Shown: positions 39,433 to 48,897, numbered from the stretch's first letter. The stretch: DNA of 64,000 bases from Saccharofermentans sp. (GCA_016292215.1 JAEFBB010000005.1:1-64000); one strand, 5' to 3'. The notes: a model not told the origin generated them from the sequence alone. Numbers and translations are program-made.

Positions 39433-40572
39433 ATGAAGCATTCCGGCGTTTTTGACAGGTTTAAGCTGCGTGTGGCGGCAGCCGCCGTTCTTGCCCTGTC
39501 TATTGTCATGGCCGGCTGCGCAGGTGATACATCCGGGTCTGTGACGAGCGAGGGCACTGAGATCGAGCAGTCCGCACATACAACGATCGTCCTCGAGACT
39601 GTCGCGACGGAACAGCCTGTTACCAACACGCCTACACCTTCGCCCACACCCATACCTACGCTTACCCCCGAACAGCGCACGGTCACTGTTTCTTTTGCCG
39701 GCGACTGCACACTGACGCAGGATTACAGGGCTTCGGTCAATAAGTTCGATGCTACGGTCGGCGATGACATGGAGTACTGCTTCAAGAACTGCATGGATCT
39801 TTTCCAGAACGATGACATGACGCTCGTAAACCTTGAGAACCCTGTAACAGACAGGACGAGCCATAAGAATAACCAGTATATCTTCAGAATGAAGCCCGAG
39901 AACCTGGAGATGCTTACTGTCGCAGGTATCGAGTCGGTCAATATCGCCAATAACCACACCATGGATTTCCTTCAGGAAGGCCTTGAGGATACGAGAAAGA
40001 ATCTCGATGATCACAACATCATCTGGAGCGACGATAAGAACGGCGCGATCTTTACCACTTCACGCGGCATCAAGATCGGAATGGTCGGCCTCGGCAATGA
40101 CACCAGCGCTTCCCAGGTCTATAAGATCATCGACAAGTTAAGGGAAGACGGAGCTGCCATCGTTATCGCTTCCTGCCATTTCGGCCAGGAAGGCGTCTAC
40201 GAGCCTACTGACAGACAGAAGAAAGTAGCCCATGAGCTCATCGATTACGGCGTTGATATCGTTGTCGGAACACACCCGCACCGTCTCCAGCCGATCGAAA
40301 AGTACAACGGCCATTACATCTTCTATTCGCTCTCGAACTTTTGTTTTGGTGGAAATTACTCATTATCAGACCCCGATTCTGTAATAATTCAATGCGATTT
40401 TATTATGGACGGTTCGGGTACTAAATGCGTAGACTATAGACTGAGGATTTATCCTTATTCTCAGACTTCAACAAGACCCGGAAACGACTTCTGCCCGAAG
40501 CCTTACGCTTGGGAATCGGAAGAGTATTTCAGGGTCATGTCGCGCCTTAACTGGGCGCAGGGCGACGAGTAA
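39433..40572 (+). CDS. CapA-family lipoprotein (poly-gamma-glutamate synthesis type)
   Basis: Lipobox VMAGC; TVSFAGDCTLTQ, LVNLENPVTDR, VNIANNHTMDF, VVGTHPHRLQPIEKYNG. Confidence 0.88.
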   Translation: MKHSGVFDRFKLRVAAAAVLALSIVMAGCAGDTSGSVTSEGTEIEQSAHTTIVLETVATEQPVTNTPTPSPTPIPTLTPEQRTVTVSFAGDCTLTQDYRASVNKFDATVGDDMEYCFKNCMDLFQNDDMTLVNLENPVTDRTSHKNNQYIFRMKPENLEMLTVAGIESVNIANNHTMDFLQEGLEDTRKNLDDHNIIWSDDKNGAIFTTSRGIKIGMVGLGNDTSASQVYKIIDKLREDGAAIVIASCHFGQEGVYEPTDRQKKVAHELIDYGVDIVVGTHPHRLQPIEKYNGHYIFYSLSNFCFGGNYSLSDPDSVIIQCDFIMDGSGTKCVDYRLRIYPYSQTSTRPGNDFCPKPYAWESEEYFRVMSRLNWAQGDE

Positions 40573-40605
40573 CGCCGGTAATATTTTTAAAGGCAGGTGC
40601 AGGTT

Positions 40606-41112
40606 ATGGCTGACAACAAAGTTCTCGTAGTAATGGGTTCCGATTCTGATTTCCCCGTAATGGAAGGCTGCTTTAAGATGCTTAACAAATTCGGTGTCGG
40701 ATTTAAGGCAACAGTAGCTTCTGCTCACAGAACACCTGACAAGGCCATGGCTCTTGCAAGAGGCGCGGAAGCAGAAGGATATAAGGTCATTATCGCAGCT
40801 GCAGGCCTCGCAGCACACTTAGGCGGCGTTCTTGCTGCCAACACCGCACTCCCGGTTATCGGAGTCCCCTGTAAGGGCGGCGCTCTTGCAGGCGTAGATG
40901 CTCTCTATGCGACAGTTCAGATGCCTACGGGCATTCCCGTAGCGACAGTTGCGATCGACGGCGGATCAAATGCCGCTATCCTCGCTTGCCAGATGCTCGC
41001 CATAAGCGATCCTGAACTCATGCAGAAGATCAAGGACTACAAGGCAAGCCTCGCTTCTTCGGTAGAGGAGAGAGATGCAAGACTTCAGCAGAAGATCGCT
41101 GAGATGAATTAA
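40606..41112 (+). CDS. purE: 5-(carboxyamino)imidazole ribonucleotide mutase
   Basis: VLVVMGSDSDFPVMEG, VASAHRTPDK, AAGLAAHLGGVLA. Confidence 0.97.
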   Translation: MADNKVLVVMGSDSDFPVMEGCFKMLNKFGVGFKATVASAHRTPDKAMALARGAEAEGYKVIIAAAGLAAHLGGVLAANTALPVIGVPCKGGALAGVDALYATVQMPTGIPVATVAIDGGSNAAILACQMLAISDPELMQKIKDYKASLASSVEERDARLQQKIAEMN

Positions 41113-41176
41113 GCGTTTTTTGGACTTCGTGTCCATCAACATAGAACAATTTAAGCAAAGGACGGAGAAGAGGTAA

Positions 41177-42583
41177 ATGAGCGGAGTTTTCGGATGTTAT
41201 GACATCAAGGGAAGTAAACAGGATGTAACGAGAGATACTTACTACGGTATTTTCTCCTTGCAGCACAGAGGACAGGAATCATGCGGTATCGCAGTTAACG
41301 ACGATGGTTCTTTCCTGGTACATAAGGCTTCCGGTCTTGTTACCGATGTTTTCGATGAGGTTACTTTATCAGCACTTGCAGGAACATGTGCGATCGGACA
41401 CACAAGAGGCGGCTCCCCCAGAGAGAACGGCACTGATGCCATCCAGCCTATCTCCATCAAGTCCCGCGTAGGCAATATCGCGCTTACTTCTGATTCGGTC
41501 ATCATGAATGCCAACAAGATCAGAGACGGTCTTAAGGACCAGGGCGCTATCTTCCAGACAAATACAGATTCAGAGATCATCCTCTCACTGTTCTCGAGAA
41601 ACAGGATCAGAACAGAGGACTGCGAGCACGCTATCCTTGAGACGATGAAAGAGATCCACGGCGTATATGCCATGGTATTCATGACAGAAGACAAGCTCAT
41701 CGGCGTCAGAGACCCCTACGGAATCAGACCTTTGATCCTCGGCAAGCTCGGCGACAAGTATTACATCTCTTCCGAATCCTGCGCTCTTGACGCTATCGGC
41801 TGCGAGATCGTAAGAGACTTCCTGCCCGGTGAGATCATCACGATCTCCAAGGACGGCATGAGCTCCATCCTTTACGACGAAGCAGTTGAGAAGAAGGACG
41901 CCAAGGTATGCGTTTTCGAGTACGTTTACGTTGCAAGACCTGACTCCGTTATCGATAAGATGTCCATCTTCGATTCAAGATACAGAGTAGGTATGGCCCT
42001 CGCGAAAGAGAGCCCTGCAGACGTTGATCTCGTCATCGGCGCACCTGACTCCGGTAACGCAGCAGCAGAAGGCTTCGCAGCAGGCATGGGCATCCGGTAC
42101 GGCGCAGGACTTCTCAAGAACAGATATGTCGGCAGAACGTTCATCAAGAGCACACAGCAGCAGAGAGAACTCGCTGTAAGAATGAAGTTCGCTGCTCTTA
42201 AGACAGCCATCAAGGACAAGAAGATCGCCATCGTTGACGACTCACTTGTAAGAGGTACTACGACAAAGCACATCATCTCATTCTTAAGAGAGAATGGTGC
42301 ATCTGAAGTACACGTAAGACTCGCTTCTCCGCCGGTTAAGTTCGGATGCTGCTACGGCGTAAACGCTTCATCTGAGACAGAGCTTCCCGCAAGCACAAAG
42401 TCGATCGAAGAGATCCGCGAAATGATCGGCGCTGATTCACTCGCATATATCAGCCTCGAATCCTTGAGAGCTTCTCTCAACACCATTGATTGCGACGTTT
42501 GCTCCGCATGCTTCGACGGCAACTTCATTGCAGGCAAGCCTGAGGACGATGAAGAGAGCATTCATAAAGTGAAATATAATTAA
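41177..42583 (+). CDS. purF: Amidophosphoribosyltransferase
   Basis: GVFGCYD, SLQHRGQESCGIAV, IGHTRGGS, VIGAPDSGNAAAEG, IVDDSLVRGTT. Confidence 0.97.
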   Translation: MSGVFGCYDIKGSKQDVTRDTYYGIFSLQHRGQESCGIAVNDDGSFLVHKASGLVTDVFDEVTLSALAGTCAIGHTRGGSPRENGTDAIQPISIKSRVGNIALTSDSVIMNANKIRDGLKDQGAIFQTNTDSEIILSLFSRNRIRTEDCEHAILETMKEIHGVYAMVFMTEDKLIGVRDPYGIRPLILGKLGDKYYISSESCALDAIGCEIVRDFLPGEIITISKDGMSSILYDEAVEKKDAKVCVFEYVYVARPDSVIDKMSIFDSRYRVGMALAKESPADVDLVIGAPDSGNAAAEGFAAGMGIRYGAGLLKNRYVGRTFIKSTQQQRELAVRMKFAALKTAIKDKKIAIVDDSLVRGTTTKHIISFLRENGASEVHVRLASPPVKFGCCYGVNASSETELPASTKSIEEIREMIGADSLAYISLESLRASLNTIDCDVCSACFDGNFIAGKPEDDEESIHKVKYN

Positions 42584-42659
42584 TGTTTCGCGTGCTTGGG
42601 TCCTCCGCGCGAACGGAGTTCGCTTGTGCGGAAAAGCACGCTCAACATAATTATATTTC
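42571..42659. repeat. 89-nt nested palindromic element across the purF stop codon
   Basis: GAAATATAATTAATGTT-TC-GCGTGCTT pairs with AAGCACGC-TC-AACATAATTATATTTC; inner TCCGC/GCGGA and GCGAAC-GGA-GTTCGC. Confidence 0.88.
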
Positions 42660-42692
42660 CGGCTATCGTAAAGATTACAGGAGACTACTTTA

Positions 42693-43313
42693 ATGAAGAT
42701 TGCAGTATTTGTATCAGGTGGCGGAACAAATCTCCAGGCCATCATCGACAATACCAAGGATGGTATCCTTAAGGATATTGAAATTGTTCTCGTGCTGTCA
42801 TCTTCAAAGGATGCTTATGCTCTTGAGAGAGCAGCTGATAACGGCATTAAGTCCGTTGTTGTTTCCAAGAAAGATTATGATTCCATTGAAGCCTGGGACG
42901 AAGCAGTCGTTTCAGCTGTAGACGAATCCGGCGCAGAGCTTATCGTTCTTGCCGGATATCTGTCTTTGATGGGACCTAAGATCGTATCAAAGTATTCCAA
43001 CCGCATCATCAATATCCATCCGGCGCTTATTCCTTCTTTCTGCGGAGCAGGCATGTATGGCATCAGGCCTCACAAGGCTGCTCTTGCAAAGGGCGTTAAG
43101 GTATCAGGCGCTACGGTACACTTCGTAAACGAGAATTACGATGAAGGCCCGATCCTTTTGCAGAAGGCTGTAGACGTATTGCCTGACGATACTCCGGAGA
43201 CTTTGCAGAGAAGGATAATGGAGCAATGCGAGTGGAAGATCCTGCCGCAGGCCATAAGGCTTATCGCAGACGGCAAAGTAGTAATTGAGAATAACATTTG
43301 CTACGTCAGATAA
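42693..43313 (+). CDS. purN: Phosphoribosylglycinamide formyltransferase
   Basis: KIAVFVSGGGTNLQAII, LAGYLSLMGP, NIHPALIPSF, ATVHFVNENYDEGPILLQ. Confidence 0.96.
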   Translation: MKIAVFVSGGGTNLQAIIDNTKDGILKDIEIVLVLSSSKDAYALERAADNGIKSVVVSKKDYDSIEAWDEAVVSAVDESGAELIVLAGYLSLMGPKIVSKYSNRIINIHPALIPSFCGAGMYGIRPHKAALAKGVKVSGATVHFVNENYDEGPILLQKAVDVLPDDTPETLQRRIMEQCEWKILPQAIRLIADGKVVIENNICYVR

Positions 43314-43340
43314 TTCGTTATTAAAATTTGGAGGTGCCAT

Positions 43341-44054
43341 ATGATCACACAGAACTTAAGCCAGATCCTTAAAGAGAACGCTTATCCCGGAAGAGGAATC
43401 GTTATCGGTAAGTCCGATGACGGCAAGTATGCAGTAACTGCTTACTTCATCATGGGAAGAAGCGTTAACTCAAGAAACAGAGTATTTACTGCTACTGAAG
43501 ACGGAATCAAGACAGAGGCTTTCGATCCTTCGCTTCTTACTGATCCGCACCTCATCATTTATTCACCCGTAAGAGTCCTTGGCAACAAGACTATCGTTAC
43601 AAACGGTGATCAGACAGACACTATCTATGAGCTCATGGACAAGCAGATGACTTTCGAGCAGTCCTTGAGAGGCAGAGAGTTCGAAGACGACGCTCCGAAC
43701 TATACTCCGAGAATCTCCGGCATCATGCACGTTGAGAACGGCACATACAATTACGCTATGTCCATCCTCAAGAGCGATGACGGCGATCCGGCTTCCTGCG
43801 AGCGTCACACATTCACATACACAAATCCCAAGGCGGGAATCGGCAGATTCATCCACACATACATGGGTGACGGCAGCCCGCTTCCTTCATTCGAAGGCGA
43901 GCCTGAGAAGGTTGAGCTCAAGGGTGATATCGACACATTCACAAACGAAGTCTGGACAAGCCTTAACGAAGACAACAAGGTCTCTCTCTTCGTACGCTAC
44001 ATCGACATCGCTACAGGCGCAGTAGAGACAAGAATCGTAAACAAGAACGTTTAA
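43341..44054 (+). CDS. IMP cyclohydrolase (stand-alone, PurO-type fold)
   Basis: NAYPGRGIVIGKSDDGKYAVTAYFIMGRSVNSRNRVF; located next to the AICAR formyltransferase gene. Confidence 0.85.
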   Translation: MITQNLSQILKENAYPGRGIVIGKSDDGKYAVTAYFIMGRSVNSRNRVFTATEDGIKTEAFDPSLLTDPHLIIYSPVRVLGNKTIVTNGDQTDTIYELMDKQMTFEQSLRGREFEDDAPNYTPRISGIMHVENGTYNYAMSILKSDDGDPASCERHTFTYTNPKAGIGRFIHTYMGDGSPLPSFEGEPEKVELKGDIDTFTNEVWTSLNEDNKVSLFVRYIDIATGAVETRIVNKNV

Positions 44055-44078
44055 TTTTCGAAAATAAGGAGAATAACA

Positions 44079-45260
44079 ATGTCTAACGAGATGCAACTCA
44101 AGTACGGATGCAACCCTAACCAGAAGCCTTCCAGAATCTTCATGAAGGACGGCTCTGAACTTCCCATCGAAGTTCTTAACGGAAAGCCCGGTTATATCAA
44201 CCTTTTGGACGCTTTCAACGGCTGGCAGCTTGTTAAGGAATTAAAGGAAGCAACAGGTCTTCCCGCAGCAACTTCTTTCAAGCACGTTTCACCTGCAGGC
44301 GCTGCAGTAGGCAAGCCCCTTTCTGAGACAGAAGCAAAGATCTACTTCGTAGACGATCTTGGTGATCTTTCTCCCATCGCTTGCGCTTACGCAAGAGCAA
44401 GAGGCGCTGACAGAATGTCTTCTTACGGTGACTTCACAGCACTTTCTGATACATGCGACGCCATCACAGCTACAATGCTCGCAAGAGAAGTATCTGACGG
44501 CATCATCGCTCCCGATTACACACCCGAAGCTCTCGAGATCCTTAAGACAAAGAGAAAGGGCACATATAACGTAATCAAGATCGACGCTTCTTATAAGCCC
44601 GCTCCGATCGAGACAAAGGATGTCTTCGGCGTTACTTTCGAGCAGGGAAGAAACGAGTTCGAGATCAACCACGCTCTCCTCGACAATATCGTTACAGATA
44701 ACAAGGACATCCCTGAGGATAAGAAGATCGACCTCCTGATCTCTCTCATCACACTTAAGTACACACAGTCCAACTCCGTCTGCTACGTTAAGGACGGTCA
44801 GGCAATCGGTATCGGCGCAGGCCAGCAGTCCAGAATCCACTGCACAAGACTCGCAGGCAACAAGGCTGACAACTGGTGGCTCAGACAGAGCCCTCAGGTA
44901 TTGGGGCTCCAGTTCGTTGACGACATCCGCCGTCCCGACAGAGACAACGCTATCGACGTTTACATCTCTGACGAGTATGAGGACGTTCTCGCAGAAGGCA
45001 CATGGCAGAACATCTTCAAGGTAAAGCCTGAAGTATTCACAAGAGAAGAGAAGAAGGCTTGGCTTGCTAAGAACGACAACGTTGCACTCGGCTCTGATGC
45101 TTTCTTCCCCTTCGGTGACAACATCGAGCGTGCTCACAAGAGCGGCGTTAAGTACATCGCAGAACCCGGCGGATCCATCCGTGACGATCATGTCATCATG
45201 ACATGCAACAAGTACGGCATCGCAATGGCGTTCACTGGAATGAGACTGTTCCACCATTAA
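44079..45260 (+). CDS. purH: AICAR formyltransferase (PurH formyltransferase domain only)
   Basis: LKYGCNPNQKPSRI, TSFKHVSPAGAAVGKPLS, GIGAGQQSRIHCTRLA; no MGS-type IMP cyclohydrolase domain. Confidence 0.9.
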   Translation: MSNEMQLKYGCNPNQKPSRIFMKDGSELPIEVLNGKPGYINLLDAFNGWQLVKELKEATGLPAATSFKHVSPAGAAVGKPLSETEAKIYFVDDLGDLSPIACAYARARGADRMSSYGDFTALSDTCDAITATMLAREVSDGIIAPDYTPEALEILKTKRKGTYNVIKIDASYKPAPIETKDVFGVTFEQGRNEFEINHALLDNIVTDNKDIPEDKKIDLLISLITLKYTQSNSVCYVKDGQAIGIGAGQQSRIHCTRLAGNKADNWWLRQSPQVLGLQFVDDIRRPDRDNAIDVYISDEYEDVLAEGTWQNIFKVKPEVFTREEKKAWLAKNDNVALGSDAFFPFGDNIERAHKSGVKYIAEPGGSIRDDHVIMTCNKYGIAMAFTGMRLFHH

Positions 45261-45272
45261 TAAAGTTTACTA

Positions 45273-45312
45273 ACACCTCCGACGGCATCAGGCCTTCGGA
45301 GGTGTATTGTTT
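45273..45312 (+). terminator. Terminator after purH
   Basis: ACACCTCCGA ... TCGGAGGTGT then T-rich. Confidence 0.75.
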
Positions 45313-45339
45313 GTATACATATGAAAAGGGAGAAAAGTT

Positions 45340-45978
45340 ATGGAAGAAGAAAACAAGATTACTGAAGCGACCGCAAATACCGAAGCAGCTGCTGAGCTTC
45401 CGGCACCCGAGGCAGTCACCGAACAGGCTCCTGCTACAGAGCCCGAAAAGGTAGTTGAAGCAGAGAAAGCTCCCGCAAAGGAGCCCGAAAAGGTTGTTGA
45501 AGCAGAGAAAGCTCCCGCAAAGGAGCCTGTCAAAAAAGCAGAGGCCAATAAGACCAAAGGCGGAAAGTATGATGATTACACTGACCACGATCTCCTGGTC
45601 GAGCTGATCAAGCAGCAGAAGAAGTCTGCGAAAAGAACAGGACTTGTGGCTATTGCAATGGGCGCTATCGCTCTGGTATTTATCGTCTCAGCTGCGTTGA
45701 TCGTACCTAGGGTCGTTTCCACTTTAGCAACTGCGGAAGATACTCTTGATGAAGCATCTGATCTTATCAATGACTTAAAAGGCTCGCTCGACGGCATGAA
45801 CGGCATGATCAATAACGTCGACACAGTCCTTTCCGACAATACGGATGCTTTGTCCCAGGCAGTCACGAAAATAAGCAGTATCGACGTTAACGGCCTTAAC
45901 CAGTCGATCAATGAGCTTAACGAGGCGGTCTCTAATTTGAACAAAGCTGTCAACAGAGCCACCGCGCCCCAGGCGTAA
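45340..45978 (+). CDS. Single-pass membrane protein with disordered EKAPAKEP-repeat N-terminus and coiled-coil ectodomain
   Basis: Low-complexity repeat, TM segment GLVAIAMGAIALVFIVSAALIV, then heptad-like region. Confidence 0.75.
   Translation: MEEENKITEATANTEAAAELPAPEAVTEQAPATEPEKVVEAEKAPAKEPEKVVEAEKAPAKEPVKKAEANKTKGGKYDDYTDHDLLVELIKQQKKSAKRTGLVAIAMGAIALVFIVSAALIVPRVVSTLATAEDTLDEASDLINDLKGSLDGMNGMINNVDTVLSDNTDALSQAVTKISSIDVNGLNQSINELNEAVSNLNKAVNRATAPQA
45439..45522 (+). repeat. 42-bp tandem direct repeat inside the CDS
   Basis: gagcccgaaaaggt(a/t)gttgaagcagagaaagctcccgcaaag x2, one mismatch. Confidence 0.9.
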
Positions 45979-46052
45979 CCCGCCGGTTATTTCCTCGAGA
46001 CCAAAAATAAAACAAACCTTTGTATGGGTTAAAGCAACTCGACCAAAATTAT

Positions 46053-46113
46053 AACAACCCCCGTATGAGTTAATTGCCGCAGGCAATTACTGTCTGAAAT
46101 ACGGGGGTTGGTT
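46053..46113. terminator. Large nested inverted repeat / terminator downstream of tRNA-Thr
   Basis: AACAACCCCCGTAT / ATACGGGGGTTGGTT arms enclosing AATTGCC-GCA-GGCAATT. Confidence 0.7.
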
Positions 46114-46120
46114 ATTATTT

Positions 46121-46195
46121 TGGAGCCAAAGGCGGGAATCGAACCCGCGACCTATTCATTACGAGTGAATTGCTCTACCCCTGAGCCACTTTGGC
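46121..46195 (-). tRNA. tRNA-Thr (anticodon CGT), CCA encoded
   Basis: Reverse strand GCCAAAGTGGCTCAGGGGTAGAGCAATTCACTCGTAATGAATAGGTCGCGGGTTCGAATCCCGCCTTTGGCTCCA folds into a cloverleaf. Confidence 0.96.
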
Positions 46196-46254
46196 GTGCC
46201 CTAAAAATATACCCATTTGGTACCTAAGTGTCAAGGTGGAGTGGTTTTTGTGTT

Positions 46255-46372
46255 GGCCGTGCGTCAAACGTGCGTAAAATGAGCCCAATCACGCACGGAT
46301 TTGCGCAAATAGTGCCAAACTAGCGTGAAACTGTGCGTAAATACACCATTTTCGCGCACGAATTGCGCACTC
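46255..46372. repeat. Intergenic region with iterated GTGCG/CGCAC words
   Basis: GTGCGTCAAA, GTGCGTAAAA, CACGCAC, TTGCGCAAA, GTGCGTAAA, CGCGCAC, TTGCGCAC within about 120 bp. Confidence 0.65.
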
Positions 46373-46440
46373 TGTTACCGTGGCATTTTTAAATTATTTT
46401 TATTAAGAATGATATAATCATTTTATCGGAGGATTAATAG

Positions 46441-47820
46441 ATGCAGGCCCTCAGCAATTGGAAGAAAATAACCGGCATTTTGTTGTGCGCGTCTTTGACG
46501 GGCGTGCTCTTTTCGGCCTGCAAAAAGGGTGATGACACTTTTCCTTCGATCGATTACGAAGCTGAACCCTCCGGACAGTCCGAGGTGTCTGAAGAGACGC
46601 ACGTATCATCTCCCGGAAACGAGATCCGCGAGCTTACTGTGGCACTTCCTTATTCAGATGAGACCATAAGTTGCCTTGCTTCCATGTTCTATTGCAAGAA
46701 TAACGGCATTTGGGACAGCACCGAGACAGGCCTTACGGTAGATATCGATTATCTTTCATCTGTTGCTACTAATTACGTTATAGTCAACGAGGGCTGCGAG
46801 AGTACCGGTGCTTCTCTGGAGACCGTCAGGTCATGGAAGAATAATGCTCCCGATCTTTTCCTTGCCCAGGACAGCGAGGCTGTGTGGAAGGACGGCAAGG
46901 CGGCAGAGCTTAATGCTTATCTTTCTGATAACGCTTATCTCAACAGCCAGCAGATCTATGCCGGAGCTCTGTCATGTGATTCGGATAACGGAGTTTTTTA
47001 TGCACTTCCGCATTTCTGTTCGGCTGAGATCCTTATGGGCAGCTATGAGTTTATTCCCACGGACGGCGGAAAGCTTCAGACTAAGAACACCACTGAAGAT
47101 CTGAGAGAATATCTTGAGCAGATCAGGGAAGAGTATTCTTCATGTGCAGGTTTTGCATTAGCTTATGAGCTGATCCCTTATCTGGGCGCGGCATTTAATG
47201 ACGATGTGCCTGCGTCTTATATGCTTTACGACGAGTATTCCAAAAACCGCGAAAAGGCTGCGGGTATTATCGATGACGCTACTGATTACGTCAGAGACTT
47301 CTACGATGATTCGCTGGCACATGACCAGATAGGCGGCGCGGATCCTGTTTATTCCAGAACGGCTGCTCTTTGGGCAGATTCTTCTGCAAATGTGAGGGCA
47401 TGGTCAGAGTACTATCCTAACGGCCTTTATCTTTTGCATCTGCCTTGTAACGATGCTTCCAATGCAGGTGTTCCTTACATAAGCACATATTCTTTGTGTG
47501 TATCGAAAAGTTCTGCAGAAAAGGAGTTTGCTTCTGAGTTTGCGGCATTTATCTCATATGATCCTGATGCCCAGCTCCTTTTGTACAGGCTTGAGGATAT
47601 GAGCGGACTTATGCCTCTTGCGAGAAATGAGGCTGTATGGGACCTGATCTCCGAAGATGAGCTTTTCGGGCATATGGCATCAGACTTCAGGCAGACCATG
47701 GATAATGCGGTATATTGCCCGGCTTCTTATGATAATCCGGTGTACATGAACACCAATGAATATTTGGCAGAGTTTGTTAAGGGAAACGATGAGTTTGATC
47801 CGGAGAAATGCTATGGCTGA
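46441..47820 (+). CDS. Extracellular solute-binding lipoprotein
   Basis: Lipobox LFSAC; SBP family 1-like layout. Confidence 0.75.
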   Translation: MQALSNWKKITGILLCASLTGVLFSACKKGDDTFPSIDYEAEPSGQSEVSEETHVSSPGNEIRELTVALPYSDETISCLASMFYCKNNGIWDSTETGLTVDIDYLSSVATNYVIVNEGCESTGASLETVRSWKNNAPDLFLAQDSEAVWKDGKAAELNAYLSDNAYLNSQQIYAGALSCDSDNGVFYALPHFCSAEILMGSYEFIPTDGGKLQTKNTTEDLREYLEQIREEYSSCAGFALAYELIPYLGAAFNDDVPASYMLYDEYSKNREKAAGIIDDATDYVRDFYDDSLAHDQIGGADPVYSRTAALWADSSANVRAWSEYYPNGLYLLHLPCNDASNAGVPYISTYSLCVSKSSAEKEFASEFAAFISYDPDAQLLLYRLEDMSGLMPLARNEAVWDLISEDELFGHMASDFRQTMDNAVYCPASYDNPVYMNTNEYLAEFVKGNDEFDPEKCYG

Positions 47821-48895
47821 CAAGATCGATCTTCGCAAGATTCATATCGGTGACAGCTCCGAGCTTCGCAAGAGGGGCCTGATGGAAGGTACCATCAAGT
47901 ACATTGAAGACGACATCAGATCACTCGGTACGGGAAGCCAGGGAGAGGCAATGCTCGCCATCAAGGGCGGTGTCATCTATGCTTTCATCAAGCTGTTCAG
48001 ACCTGACAGAAAGATGTGCAGAGCTCATATCGAGTTCGTCTTTACGAGCGACGCGAATGCCGATACACAGAGCGGTGTCGTTGATGAGGTCTTAAGATAC
48101 TGTTTCCTCACTGAGTACTATCACAAGGTAACGGTCATCTGCAATCATGGCAACGAAGGCCTCGAGCGCATCCTGACAGGCGCAGGATTCCTTCAGGAAG
48201 CTGTCTTAAGGGATGAGGTCAGGGGAAAGAACGGGTTCGAAGATGCAGGCCTTTATGCGATGCTTTCTTATGAGTACCCGAAATACAACATCTGCTTTGT
48301 GCCGTTTGAGCGCGGAGTCGCTATGGTAAGCGGCGGTAAGGACTTCATTGATTCAGTAAAGCTTTTCCACTATGGTCAGAAGACAGAGGATCCGTTTGCT
48401 GATAATATCGCAGGTGCTTTGGGCCTTTTGGACGGCAACGGCGGACTTAAGCGCAACGATGACGGCATTTATAACCTTGACGAAGACCAGCTTAAATATC
48501 TGCCGGATGAGCTTGCCAAGGCTTACACTGAGCTAAGAGAATATTTCGACAGCATGAGAGCCGGCTTTGATATCAATGTCAGCTTCAGCATCGGAACGCC
48601 ATTCCAGAAGAAGGTATGGAATGCTCTTAATACGATCCCATACGGCGGCACGGCAAGCTACGAGGACATCGCTCTTATTCTTACTGACGGCAATATCAAA
48701 GAAGCCAGGAAGATCACCAGAGCCGTGGGCAGTGCCTGCTCAGATAACCCGGTAGCCGTAGTCGTACCCTGTCACCGCGTAATCGGTAAGGACGGCAGCA
48801 TTGTAGGCTATTCCGCCGGTATCGATATAAAAGACTATCTGCTCTTGCATGAGAGCTTTACGGCGGTAACACCGCTTATATCCAAGGAGGGATAA
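47813..48895 (+). CDS. GNAT-like domain fused to O6-methylguanine-DNA methyltransferase
   Basis: C-terminal GTPFQKKVWNALNTIPYGGTASY and VVPCHRVIGKDGSIVGYSAG (PCHR); N-terminal about 150 aa acetyltransferase-like. Confidence 0.85.
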   Translation: MADKIDLRKIHIGDSSELRKRGLMEGTIKYIEDDIRSLGTGSQGEAMLAIKGGVIYAFIKLFRPDRKMCRAHIEFVFTSDANADTQSGVVDEVLRYCFLTEYYHKVTVICNHGNEGLERILTGAGFLQEAVLRDEVRGKNGFEDAGLYAMLSYEYPKYNICFVPFERGVAMVSGGKDFIDSVKLFHYGQKTEDPFADNIAGALGLLDGNGGLKRNDDGIYNLDEDQLKYLPDELAKAYTELREYFDSMRAGFDINVSFSIGTPFQKKVWNALNTIPYGGTASYEDIALILTDGNIKEARKITRAVGSACSDNPVAVVVPCHRVIGKDGSIVGYSAGIDIKDYLLLHESFTAVTPLISKEG

Positions 48896-48897
48896 TT

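Noticed and set aside
39412-40014. 200-aa minus-strand ORF
   Set aside because: Antisense to the CapA-like gene; no support
44289-45257. 322-aa minus-strand ORF
   Set aside because: Fully antisense to the AICAR formyltransferase gene; composition consistent with codon-bias shadow
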